NCBI GenBank assembly: GCA_022870745.1
Contig: CP085323.1
Coordinates: forward strand, 5,146,001-5,210,000
Direction of reading: 5' to 3'
DNA length: 64,000 nucleotides
Source: Silvibacterium acidisoli
Lineage (GTDB): Bacteria > Acidobacteriota > Terriglobia > Terriglobales > Acidobacteriaceae
Positions 36,149 to 44,061 of the stretch are shown here, one piece after another. The notes beneath the pieces were generated by a model. That model saw only the letters and a list, made by a program, of their open reading frames with translations. It was not told the origin of the DNA and ran no database searches. Position numbers and translations under genes: made by a program. Numbering within the stretch: position 1 is the first letter of the stretch; each line of letters starts with the position of its first letter.

Positions 36149-37345
36149 ATGACCTCGCCTCATCGGGCCGGGTTACCGGCATCGCCATCGCCAATGGGCG
36201 GCAGGCAGGAAATACCGGGCTCCGAGCTCGCAAAGCACAGTGCGTCTCTCCGCGAGACCCTGCAGTCAATCTGCGAAAGCGCTCCGTTTCGCACCAGCCC
36301 CAAGAGTTGTGAGTTCCTGCGGCACATTGTCCTTCGCTCCCTCGATGGGGACACCGATGTACTCAAGGAACGGCTCATCGGTATGGCACTGCTCGGCCGC
36401 GACGCAAGCTATGACACCACCACGGATGCCGGAGTGCGTGTGCGCGCGAACGATGTTCGCAAGCGCCTAAATGCATACAACGAGAGCCTGGAAAATACCG
36501 GGGCATACAGTTTTGGACTGCCGGCGGGAACCTACGTTCCGACCTTTTACAGCTCCTTAGTTGCATCGCCCATTCAGGAAATCGCCAGCCTGCCTGTAAA
36601 GAACTCTCCATCGGTTCCGGCGCAACCGCTGTCTCTTTATCTGCTGGCCGCTCCCGCCCTTGTCGCGCTGTTTCTGTGTGTGATCTTTCTCCGTTCGGAA
36701 TTTGCCCAGTCTCACTCGTTTCTTCTCTTCTGGAACCACGTTCTTCCTGACGGCGAAGCGCAACTGTATCTGCAGCCGCCGCTCGCCGGTGACAACGCCC
36801 CAGACGCAGCCAATGGTTCGCGTGACGAAGAAGATTTGCGCGCCCTCAACTTTGCCGCCCCACTCTTCGATCTAGCCGGACAGTTTCATCGCCAGCTGAT
36901 ACTCGTTGACACCCCTGCCAAGGCAGCCGGCGGAAAGCTCCTTTATATCGGCGCCTCCGAGAGCCACACAGGGCAGTTCGATTCGCTTTACGAACTGCCC
37001 GACAAGACCTTGGCCTCCGAAAGCCGCTTTGTTATCAGGGACACGCCTGCAGGCCGCCGCATTCTCGACCGTCAGCTGCCCCAATCCAGTGGGACTCGCG
37101 GAGCATTGCTGACGATCATGAACGGCCCCCGGCTTCTTATCTGGATCGATGGAGTCGACGACAGCGCTATCCGTATGCTCGTCGACAGACTATGCGACCA
37201 GCGAGGCTTTCCAAGCTCCCTGGCCGACAGCTTTCAGCCTTACACAGTCACCCAGGCGGTCTTTCCTGCCTCGCCTCAAAGCGAACCGGCGGTTGTCCGC
37301 ATGCCTTTCCACGAGATGCCAACCACCAGCGAGGTTGCGCAATGA
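36149..37345 (+). CDS. Membrane-anchored winged-helix-like regulator, acidobacterial type
   Basis: This 398-residue protein has an N-terminal domain (about 30-130: APFRTSPKSCEFLRHIVL, LKERLIGMALLGRDASYD, VRVRANDVRKRLNAYNES) resembling the DNA-binding-like module seen at the start of many acidobacterial proteins. One transmembrane helix (161-181) is followed by a periplasmic domain of about 210 residues with no family I recognise. The layout is like ToxR/CadC one-component regulators, so it may sense a periplasmic ligand and act on the adjoining promoter. Direct DNA binding is inference. RBS AAGGAA precedes the ATG; its stop overlaps the next start (ATGA at 37342-37345). Confidence 0.7.
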   Translation: MTSPHRAGLPASPSPMGGRQEIPGSELAKHSASLRETLQSICESAPFRTSPKSCEFLRHIVLRSLDGDTDVLKERLIGMALLGRDASYDTTTDAGVRVRANDVRKRLNAYNESLENTGAYSFGLPAGTYVPTFYSSLVASPIQEIASLPVKNSPSVPAQPLSLYLLAAPALVALFLCVIFLRSEFAQSHSFLLFWNHVLPDGEAQLYLQPPLAGDNAPDAANGSRDEEDLRALNFAAPLFDLAGQFHRQLILVDTPAKAAGGKLLYIGASESHTGQFDSLYELPDKTLASESRFVIRDTPAGRRILDRQLPQSSGTRGALLTIMNGPRLLIWIDGVDDSAIRMLVDRLCDQRGFPSSLADSFQPYTVTQAVFPASPQSEPAVVRMPFHEMPTTSEVAQ

Positions 37346-38610
37346 GCCGGGAAAACTTCTCCAACGCCGCATGGCCCAGCCGGCTCTACTCCGGCGCATG
37401 GCTGCTATACGCCGGTTATTACATTTGCCGTAAGGATCAAGGCTCGGCAGTTGGCCCCACAGCCTCACACATGGCCGCGGAGCTGGTCTGTTTTGGAATC
37501 GCCTACGCCATCGCGCAATTTGTCGGCGGAGAGCTGGCGGACCGCTTCAGTGCCCGCCGTGTCGCGCTCGCCGGTGCCGTTCTCTCCATCGTTTGCACCG
37601 TATTGCTCGCCATTGCTTCACCGCACATGATCCTTTTCCTGCAGTTCGGCAATGGCTTCGGCCAGGGGTTCGGCTGGCCCGCTCTGCTGCAACTCTTCGG
37701 GCGCTGGTTTGGGCGCGGTGAACGCGACCATGTCCTGGGCTGGTGGAGCATCAGCTACATTCTCGGCGGCGTGCTCGCCAGTTCCCTCACGATGTGGCTT
37801 ACGGCCCGAACCGGGGTTGCCGCGCATAGCGGCTTTGAGCCGGCCTACCTGGTCTCCGCAGGTGTTCTATTGCTGGCGGCGCTTCTTTTCTATTTCATCA
37901 CCCGCGGCTTGCCTGAAACGCAGGCGGTGGAGGCTACGCAGAAGGAATGCGATTCCAATTCCAGTCAGGGATGGTTTCGGGTGCTCGGAGACCGCAACAT
38001 CCGTTATATCTCCGCCATGTATTTCTTCCTCAAAATGACCCGGTACACGCTACTCTTCTGGCTGCCTCGCTACCTGGTCTCGGGTGGCGGTTACACAAGC
38101 TGGTCAGCAGCTCATATCGCTTCTTCCTTCGAGATTCTTGGCATAGCCGGGCCCGTGGCCATCGGCTATATCGTCGAACGCTGGTTCAGGGACCGATACA
38201 TGCAAGTGGGCGCGATCATGCTCTACGCGCTTGCATTTGTCTGCCTGGTGCACCCATTGCTGGCAGGCACCGGTACCTTCGGCATGGTGGTTTCGGTCTC
38301 GCTCATGGGCATGCTCATTCATGGTTCGGACCTGCTTATGTCCGGCATGGCTGTCCTTGACACCATGCCATCCCAGGTTCATGGCCGCTCGATCGGCTTC
38401 GTCAACGGCATCGGCTCTATCGGACAGGCCATCTCGCCCTTACTGGCCACCCTCTTCGTTGCCCATTATGGCTGGAGCCGGCTTTTCGACCTTTTCGTCT
38501 TTTTCGCGATCGTATCCGGCGTCATCTGCACCCTCGGAGCACGCTCCCAAACCGGTAAACCGTCCCCGGTTAACCGTTCAGCCCTTAAGTTATCCGGCAT
38601 TCCGCTGTAA
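37342..38610 (+). CDS. OPA-family (GlpT/UhpT-like) MFS transporter, second copy
   Basis: This 422-residue transporter has about 12 hydrophobic helices and the family signature LLYAGYYICRKDQGSAVGP near the N-terminus, then GGELADRFSARRVALAG, GFGWPALLQLFGRWF and FWLPRYLVSGGGYTSWS. It is a paralogue of the one at 34489. The ATG at 37342 overlaps the regulator's stop and is far more likely than the long upstream extension in that frame. It is followed by the FAD oxidoreductase after nine bases. The two transporters may handle different phosphonates or phosphate esters. Confidence 0.86.
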   Translation: MSRENFSNAAWPSRLYSGAWLLYAGYYICRKDQGSAVGPTASHMAAELVCFGIAYAIAQFVGGELADRFSARRVALAGAVLSIVCTVLLAIASPHMILFLQFGNGFGQGFGWPALLQLFGRWFGRGERDHVLGWWSISYILGGVLASSLTMWLTARTGVAAHSGFEPAYLVSAGVLLLAALLFYFITRGLPETQAVEATQKECDSNSSQGWFRVLGDRNIRYISAMYFFLKMTRYTLLFWLPRYLVSGGGYTSWSAAHIASSFEILGIAGPVAIGYIVERWFRDRYMQVGAIMLYALAFVCLVHPLLAGTGTFGMVVSVSLMGMLIHGSDLLMSGMAVLDTMPSQVHGRSIGFVNGIGSIGQAISPLLATLFVAHYGWSRLFDLFVFFAIVSGVICTLGARSQTGKPSPVNRSALKLSGIPL

Positions 38611-38619
38611 GCTTGCCGT

Positions 38620-39771
38620 GTGAAATCACGAAATGTAGATGTTCTGGTGATCGGTGCGGGCATTATCGGCCTGGCACATGCCTGGATCGCTGCTCGTTCC
38701 GGCCATTCCGTTGCCGTCCTTGAACGGCGCCCCGCCGCACTGGGTGCTTCGATCGCCAATTTCGGTCTTTTGTGGCCCATCGGCCAGCCCGCTGGCCCCA
38801 TGCTGCAATTAGCCCTCAAGAGCCGTGGGCTCTGGATCGAGATGCTTGAAGAAGCCGGGATTTCCAGCCGCCAGACTGGCTCACTTCATATCGCCTGCCG
38901 CGACGACGAACAGCAGGTAGGTATGGAGTTCGCTGCCCTCGCGCCTGCACTCGGCTACCAATGTTCCTGGCTGGATCGTGCCGATGCGCTCGCCTGCAGT
39001 CCGGCTCTTCGCCCCGATAACCTGCTTGGCGCACTCTGGAGCGAGACCGAAATCATGGTCGACCCACGCGAGGTACTGAGCAGGCTCGCAAAATATCTCG
39101 CTGAGCGCTACGCAGTTTCATTCGAGTGGAGTTGCACCGCCCTCAACATCGACTCATCGCGCGTCAGCACAACACAAGGCGAATGGTCCGCCAGCCGCAT
39201 CCTGGTGTGCAACGGCGCAGATGTCGACCTGCTTTACCCTGAGCTCTTTGCAGACAGCGGTCTTATCTTCTGCCGCCTGCAGATGATGCGCACCCCGCCG
39301 CAGTCTGCAAACTGGAATCTGGGACCCGCGCTGGCCGGTGGCCTTACCTTTCGCTTTTATCCTTCCTTCGCTGCCTGTTCGTCACTCGCTGGCCTGCGCA
39401 GCCGCATTCACCGCGAATCGCCGGAGTACGACCATTTCGGCATTCACACCATGGTCTCGCAGACGACCGCAGGCGAACTTACACTGGGCGACTCGCACCA
39501 GTACGGATTACCTGTCACGCCATTCAATTCCGATGAGATCGACCGGCTCATTCTGCGCCATCTCGACACCTACGTCAGAGTGCCTGACGGTCTTTCTATC
39601 CGCGAACGATGGTACGGAGTCTATGCCAAGCACCCGGAAAAACCCTATTTGCGTCTCCAGCCTGCTGACAACGTCGAGATCGTTACCGGCCTCGGCGGTG
39701 CGGGTATGACTCTCAGCTTCGGCGTCGCTCATGAAACCTTCCATTCCACGACAATAAAGGAACTACGATGA
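38620..39771 (+). CDS. FAD-dependent oxidoreductase of phosphonate clusters (TIGR03364-like)
   Basis: This 383-residue enzyme of the DAO/glycine oxidase fold has the dinucleotide motif VIGAGIIGLAHAW at residues 10-22, then VLERRPAALGASIANFG, a middle substrate-binding region, and the C-terminal FAD-closing segment EIVTGLGGAGMTLSFG. Members of this subfamily sit in 2-aminoethylphosphonate clusters and are thought to oxidise aminophosphonates (such as N-methyl-AEP) to phosphonoacetaldehyde. The start is GTG at 38620. It overlaps the PhnX gene by 4 bp, a strong sign that its product feeds that enzyme. Confidence 0.85.
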   Translation: MKSRNVDVLVIGAGIIGLAHAWIAARSGHSVAVLERRPAALGASIANFGLLWPIGQPAGPMLQLALKSRGLWIEMLEEAGISSRQTGSLHIACRDDEQQVGMEFAALAPALGYQCSWLDRADALACSPALRPDNLLGALWSETEIMVDPREVLSRLAKYLAERYAVSFEWSCTALNIDSSRVSTTQGEWSASRILVCNGADVDLLYPELFADSGLIFCRLQMMRTPPQSANWNLGPALAGGLTFRFYPSFAACSSLAGLRSRIHRESPEYDHFGIHTMVSQTTAGELTLGDSHQYGLPVTPFNSDEIDRLILRHLDTYVRVPDGLSIRERWYGVYAKHPEKPYLRLQPADNVEIVTGLGGAGMTLSFGVAHETFHSTTIKELR

Positions 39772-40607
39772 AACCCTTTGCCAGGCTGCGTGCCGTCATG
39801 CTCGACTGGGCCGGAACCGCTGTCGATCACGGTTCGATCGCGCCGGTCATCGTCCTTCAGGAGCTTTTTGCCCGCCACCGCGTCGAACTCACGTCCGAGG
39901 AGGCACGCCGCGATATGGGCCTGCTGAAGCGGGATCATATTCGCGCGATCCTCGCCCTGCCGAGCGTCGCAGACAAATGGCGCTCTGCTGCCGGGAGAAA
40001 TCCTGCCACCGAGGATGTGGATTCGCTTTACGCCCAGTTCGGTCTACTGCAACCGGCTATCCTGTCCAGCAATTCAGAGCTCATCGACGGAGTAGTCGAA
40101 GCTACCGGAACGTGGCGTACTTTGGGCCTCCGCATCGGAAGCACGACCGGTTACACACGGGAAATGCTCAAGCCCATCGCCGAAGAGGCTGCAGCGCGGG
40201 GATATGCACCCGACGCTTCGGTCTGCCCAGATGAAGTGGGGGCAGGCCGCCCCGCACCATGGATGCTTTATCGCAACATGCAGCTGCTCGACATCTATCC
40301 GCCCTCGGCATGCGTCAAGATCGGCGATACCGTCAGCGACATCGAAGAGGGCCGGAACGCCGGCATGTGGACAATCGGGCTCACGCGAACCGGCAACCTG
40401 ATTGGTCTCGATGCTGCCGCCTGGGCTCAGCTCGACACCACCAGCCAACAAGCCAGCCTCGACCGGGCTGCGCAACAACTCCTGCAAGCCGGCGCCGATT
40501 ATGTCGCGGAAGACCTTCCCGCCTGTACCCATCTTCTGGAGCAGATCGAAGGCCGTCTTATCAATCAGGACGCACCAGGCAGGATGGCACAACTCGAGCT
40601 CTCCTGA
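39768..40607 (+). CDS. phnX: Phosphonoacetaldehyde hydrolase (phosphonatase)
   Basis: This 279-residue HAD-superfamily enzyme splits phosphonoacetaldehyde into acetaldehyde and phosphate in the cytoplasm. The diagnostic features are LDWAGTAVDHGS (nucleophile Asp13), the Schiff-base lysine in MGLLKRDHIRA (Lys54), GSTTGYTREML (HAD motif II), and KIGDTVSDIEEGRNAGMW with the acidic motif IV. Length is normal. It is the last gene of the rightward operon. The usual partner aminotransferase PhnW is not in this window, so the aldehyde probably comes from the PbfA-like enzyme and the FAD oxidoreductase. Confidence 0.95.
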   Translation: MKPFARLRAVMLDWAGTAVDHGSIAPVIVLQELFARHRVELTSEEARRDMGLLKRDHIRAILALPSVADKWRSAAGRNPATEDVDSLYAQFGLLQPAILSSNSELIDGVVEATGTWRTLGLRIGSTTGYTREMLKPIAEEAAARGYAPDASVCPDEVGAGRPAPWMLYRNMQLLDIYPPSACVKIGDTVSDIEEGRNAGMWTIGLTRTGNLIGLDAAAWAQLDTTSQQASLDRAAQQLLQAGADYVAEDLPACTHLLEQIEGRLINQDAPGRMAQLELS

Positions 40608-40795
40608 CATTGCTTCGAAGACCCGCGATGCGCTGCCAGAAGGGCGAGCTTCGTGGTGTGTTCCTGGCAGCGTCCATCGCCTTCGGCTGCAAGTACTGTT
40701 GCGTTTCGTCGGCGGCGCAGCGCCTCCGGTGGCAGTCGCTGGCGGGCGGTAGTTTACTTCGCTGCTTAGGCATATCCACGTAGAAGCTGAATCTG

Positions 40796-41368
40796 TTAAT
40801 TCACCTCGGCTGTCGAAAGCTCCGTGAGCTTTCGAGTGACCAGGATTCCGCTCATGAGAAAGTACACCGCTCCAAAGATGGCGTAGCCTCCCACATCCTT
40901 GATGTGGCGTTTATCGTGAAGACCGCCTACCAGGTAGGCGACGCCTGCAAGCGTTGACTGCGCGCCGCTCAGGATCATCGCCCACTGTCCGCCCAGCTCC
41001 TGCTTGCGGCGAATCAGAGCGGCAATGAGTTGGAGCGCTCCTGCACCGAGAGCCCACGCGCCGAAGATGGCAACCGAGTAGATCGGCTGGTGAAACACTG
41101 TGAGACCGATGCCGACCGCAGCCGCTAGTCCCAGGACTGCATTTATGATTTGCGATGTGCGCGTATTACCGGATTGGCTGGATGTGTTGAGGTCGTATAC
41201 CGTACACGTGACGTCCCAGAGTGGGTAAATTAAAAAGAGTATGGCAGCGAGTTGAGGCTGCGTGCTGGCCATAGTGATGATGGCTACTGCCCAAATCACT
41301 TGGAAAGCTGTGCGGACGAAGTAGAGGTTACGCAACGAACGTGTCGAATTGATTGAAAATGTTTCCAT
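40796..41368 (-). CDS. DUF308/HdeD-like membrane protein
   Basis: This 190-residue inner-membrane protein has about six hydrophobic helices (FQVIWAVAIITMAS, AAILFLIYPLWDVT, INAVLGLAAAVGIGLTVF, SVAIFGAWALGAGALQLIAALI, WAMILSGAQSTLAGVAYLVGG, GYAIFGAVYFLMSGILV). Paired helices with GA...G motifs are typical of DUF308/HdeD proteins, some of which are acid-stress related. The function here is unknown. Its ATG is at 41368, and short inverted elements related to TACCAACTA lie upstream. Confidence 0.75.
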   Translation of the reverse strand: METFSINSTRSLRNLYFVRTAFQVIWAVAIITMASTQPQLAAILFLIYPLWDVTCTVYDLNTSSQSGNTRTSQIINAVLGLAAAVGIGLTVFHQPIYSVAIFGAWALGAGALQLIAALIRRKQELGGQWAMILSGAQSTLAGVAYLVGGLHDKRHIKDVGGYAIFGAVYFLMSGILVTRKLTELSTAEVN

Positions 41369-41778
41369 GACGTGATCTATTTACCTTTTAGTTGGTAGAT
41401 TTGGATTTACACAAAACCTGAAATGCCTGGCCGCTCAGACGCTACGAAGTCTGACACTCGACGCGCCGTTGCCAACACTTGAAGTTTTTAACGGCACCGC
41501 GATATCGGCACCGCTCAAGGCTGAAGGTCCCCGGCCTATCAGTTGAGCAGTCCCCGCATGGAGGATTCGTTCTGTTGCCTTGCATGCATGTAAGACTACC
41601 AACTAGTCGGGTTGGTTACAGGTTTTTCGTGCAAGGCTCAGCCGGCGAATAAGGTACTGCGGTTCCTGCTCCCTGTGCCGCTCCGCGCATTGCCGGGAGT
41701 GGAACGACAGGGGTGTACTCTCCGGAATACTGTCTTCTTAAGCGACAATTAAGCATTCGGGTAGAAAATAGGTGGATC
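41369..41778. other. Divergent intergenic region with operator-like elements
   Basis: This region lies between the DUF308 gene (leftward) and the OmpR-type regulator (rightward). TAGTTGGTAG near 41386 and CTACCAACTA near 41594 form a distant inverted pair. The second is part of ACCAACTAGTCGGGTTGGT, a TetR-operator-like repeat. The two CTTAAG-type boxes at 41737-41753 are listed separately. No gene was seen. Confidence 0.5.
41737..41753 (+). promoter_or_regulatory. Tandem OmpR-type boxes (autoregulation)
   Basis: CTTAAG and ATTAAG start 11 bp apart, one helical turn, as for tandem binding of OmpR/QseB-class regulators. They lie 26 bases before the response regulator start at 41779. The same arrangement recurs at 43960-43976. 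Confidence 0.7.
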
Positions 41779-42459
41779 ATGAGGGTTTTACTGGTAGAGG
41801 ATGAGGTCCGTCTCGCGGAAAACCTGACCTCCGGGCTCAGGGAGGCTGGTTTCGCCGTCGATCACGCGGCAAATGGACTTGACGGGTCTCATTACGCGGA
41901 ACAGGATCTGTATGACTTGATCGTTCTGGACCTGATGCTGCCCGGACGTGACGGAAAGACTTTGCTCAGGCTGCTGCGTCAAAAGGGTATTCATACCCCC
42001 GTGCTGGTTCTGACAGCGCAGGAAGGTAAGACCTGGATCATCGACCTGTTGAACGCGGGCGCGGACGATTATCTCGCGAAGCCATTCGATCTTGGGGAGC
42101 TGATCGCAAGAAGCAAAGCCCTGATACGTCGTTCAGCGGGCGTCTCCTCGCCCGAATTGCGTGCTGGCGACCTGACCATCGACACCGTGCAGCGAACCGT
42201 CACCCGCAATGGCCAGGTCATCGACCTTTCACCAACCGAGTATCGAATACTGGAGTGTCTCGCTCATCGACCCAAGATCGTCGTCTCAAAGAAGGAGCTC
42301 CTCGAGCACCTGTACGATTACGATTGGGAGCATCACTCGAATGTGATCGAAGCGCACATGTCGAATCTACGTCGAAAGCTCATCTCCCCAACCGGGGAAT
42401 CGATCATCGAAACGTTGAGACATCGCGGATACAGAATTCGCAGCGGCGGTTCCAAATGA
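41779..42459 (+). CDS. OmpR/PhoB-type response regulator
   Basis: This 226-residue regulator has a receiver domain (MRVLLVEDEVRLAENL; phospho-acceptor Asp in LIVLDLMLPGRDG; Lys in DDYLAKPFDLGEL) and a C-terminal winged helix (IDLSPTEYRILECL, VIEAHMSNLRRKL, ETLRHRGYRI). The ATG at 41779 is preceded by AGGTGG and begins exactly at the receiver; the frame extends upstream to 41713 without support. It overlaps the kinase start by 4 bp. Similarity to QseB/PmrA-like regulators and the CTTAAG pairs nearby agree. Confidence 0.93.
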   Translation: MRVLLVEDEVRLAENLTSGLREAGFAVDHAANGLDGSHYAEQDLYDLIVLDLMLPGRDGKTLLRLLRQKGIHTPVLVLTAQEGKTWIIDLLNAGADDYLAKPFDLGELIARSKALIRRSAGVSSPELRAGDLTIDTVQRTVTRNGQVIDLSPTEYRILECLAHRPKIVVSKKELLEHLYDYDWEHHSNVIEAHMSNLRRKLISPTGESIIETLRHRGYRIRSGGSK

Positions 42460-43847
42460 CCGTCACCTCCTCACTCACCAGAAGAATTATCCTTTCCGTT
42501 CTTCTGCTGGAGTTCCTGGCTGCGTTTGTCCTGATTGGCACCATTACGATTCACGAGCGCCGGATTCAGTTCGAGGCATTCGATGCCAACCTTCGTGCAG
42601 GAGCGAACGCGCTTCTGGGCGCCGTCCAGGAAGCGGCAACCAGCGATGGAAGCGTCCTGCTCGATCTTCGTGGCCTTAACCTTCCGCCCAGGGCGACCTT
42701 CAGCGTTGCTGTAGATGGCGGTCATGTTCTTGGTACCAGAGGTTCGCTGCCCACGGTCGACTTGAAGCCTGACACGAGCAAACACCTGGCCCTGGATGGT
42801 CGCAGCTACGGCTTCTACAAGCTCGAAGGAGAGCGCATTATCGATCCGGGCAGAGCCAATGCGGTCGATCATCAGGTGACGGTTATCTATGGTCTTCCCG
42901 AAGGGCGAGCCTGGCATTCCGTCTTCGAGGCAACACGATATTTCAGCCTTGCGACCCTCGCATTTCTCGGCATCACTGCCGCGCTGCTCACCTGGATCAT
43001 ACGAAGGTTCCTTCATCCGATCCGGGAACTCGCCAATGCCGCGGAGAACATCGACGTCCAGCGTTGGACTTTTGACGCTCCCCCGAGCAGCAGGCAGTTT
43101 CTTGAGTTGCGCCCTCTGTCATTCGCGATTGAGAAGACGATTAGCCGGCTGCAGCGATCTTTTGAACAACAAAGACGCTTTACCAGCGACGCAGCACATG
43201 AATTGAAGACGGATTTAGCAGTGATTAAATCCTCCTTTCAGCTCCTCGGTATGAGGAAGCGGACAGTGGAAGAATATGAGGATGGTATTCGTGCCGGTCT
43301 GAATGACATCAGCCGAATGGAGACCTCGGTTCTCAGGATGCTGACTCTTGCCCGCCTTGAGCAGGCCCCGATGGACGAGCACCAGGTCAGCAACCTCACT
43401 GAAATCATCGAAGAAGCGGTCGGGCAAAGTCGGCCATTAGCTGAGTTGAGACAGTGCTCAATTGTGCATACGCCGCACGCCGGTGCGCTGCTGGTCAGCC
43501 TCAGCAAGGAAGATGCCTTCCTGCTTTGTTCCAATCTTCTCGTCAACGCGCTGCAGCACTCCCGTGGCGGAGCTGTTGAGGTACAGACGCAGCGAACCGG
43601 TGCCCGCATGGTGCTGGGCGTGCGCGACCACGGTGAAGGCATTGCGGAAGAGGATCTTCCTCACCTGTTTGACGCGTTTTATCGCGGCGATGCATCGCGC
43701 AACCGCGAAAGGGGCGGGACGGGTCTGGGATTGTCGATCTGCAAAGCCATCTGCGACAGATCGGGCGGCACCATCACCATCGCGAATCACCCCGATGGAG
43801 GAGCGGTAGTGAATGTCGAGCTTCCCTGCCGGCGTCCCATCGAGTGA
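42456..43847 (+). CDS. Two-component sensor histidine kinase (HisKA)
   Basis: This 463-residue inner-membrane kinase has transmembrane helices at about 11-31 and 162-182 with a periplasmic domain of about 130 residues between them. A short HAMP-like linker follows, then the H-box DAAHELKTDLAVIKSS (His248), N-box LCSNLLVNALQHS, G1 VRDHGEGI, F-box LFDAFYRG and G2 RERGGTGLGLSICK. The residue after HELKT is Asp instead of the usual Pro. It starts within the regulator's stop (ATGA 42456-42459). The signal is unknown. Confidence 0.92.
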   Translation: MTVTSSLTRRIILSVLLLEFLAAFVLIGTITIHERRIQFEAFDANLRAGANALLGAVQEAATSDGSVLLDLRGLNLPPRATFSVAVDGGHVLGTRGSLPTVDLKPDTSKHLALDGRSYGFYKLEGERIIDPGRANAVDHQVTVIYGLPEGRAWHSVFEATRYFSLATLAFLGITAALLTWIIRRFLHPIRELANAAENIDVQRWTFDAPPSSRQFLELRPLSFAIEKTISRLQRSFEQQRRFTSDAAHELKTDLAVIKSSFQLLGMRKRTVEEYEDGIRAGLNDISRMETSVLRMLTLARLEQAPMDEHQVSNLTEIIEEAVGQSRPLAELRQCSIVHTPHAGALLVSLSKEDAFLLCSNLLVNALQHSRGGAVEVQTQRTGARMVLGVRDHGEGIAEEDLPHLFDAFYRGDASRNRERGGTGLGLSICKAICDRSGGTITIANHPDGGAVVNVELPCRRPIE

Positions 43848-43959
43848 CGAGCCGTTCAAGCAAGACTGCGTCCAGGTCAACACTCTTCGTCGTCCGTTGA
43901 AGCTGCTTCCTTTACCTGAATTCCCCTTTGTGAATTCAACGCAACTTTGGCAATCCCTC

Positions 43960-43976
43960 CTTAAGTCTGGCTTAAG
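43960..43976 (+). promoter_or_regulatory. Tandem OmpR-type boxes in front of YVTN gene
   Basis: CTTAAG-TCTGG-CTTAAG gives two identical boxes 11 bp apart, 85 bases upstream of the propeller start at 44062. The match to the boxes before the regulator's own gene makes this a likely direct target. Confidence 0.7.
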
Positions 43977-44061
43977 CTCACGGCCCTAATCTCACATAAG
44001 CTGGCCGGCACAACTTCGGCCATCTCAGGCCTAAAAGCGCTACACATCGAAGGAGAAATGC

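Noticed and set aside
40608..40795. Possible gene remnant between phnX and the DUF308 gene
   Set aside because: All frames are short and none shows a recognisable motif.
41594..41615. TetR-operator-like repeat ACCAACTAGTCGGGTTGGT
   Set aside because: The symmetry is fair, but no TetR gene is near and the arms are separated by an odd spacer, so it is mentioned only as part of the intergenic region.
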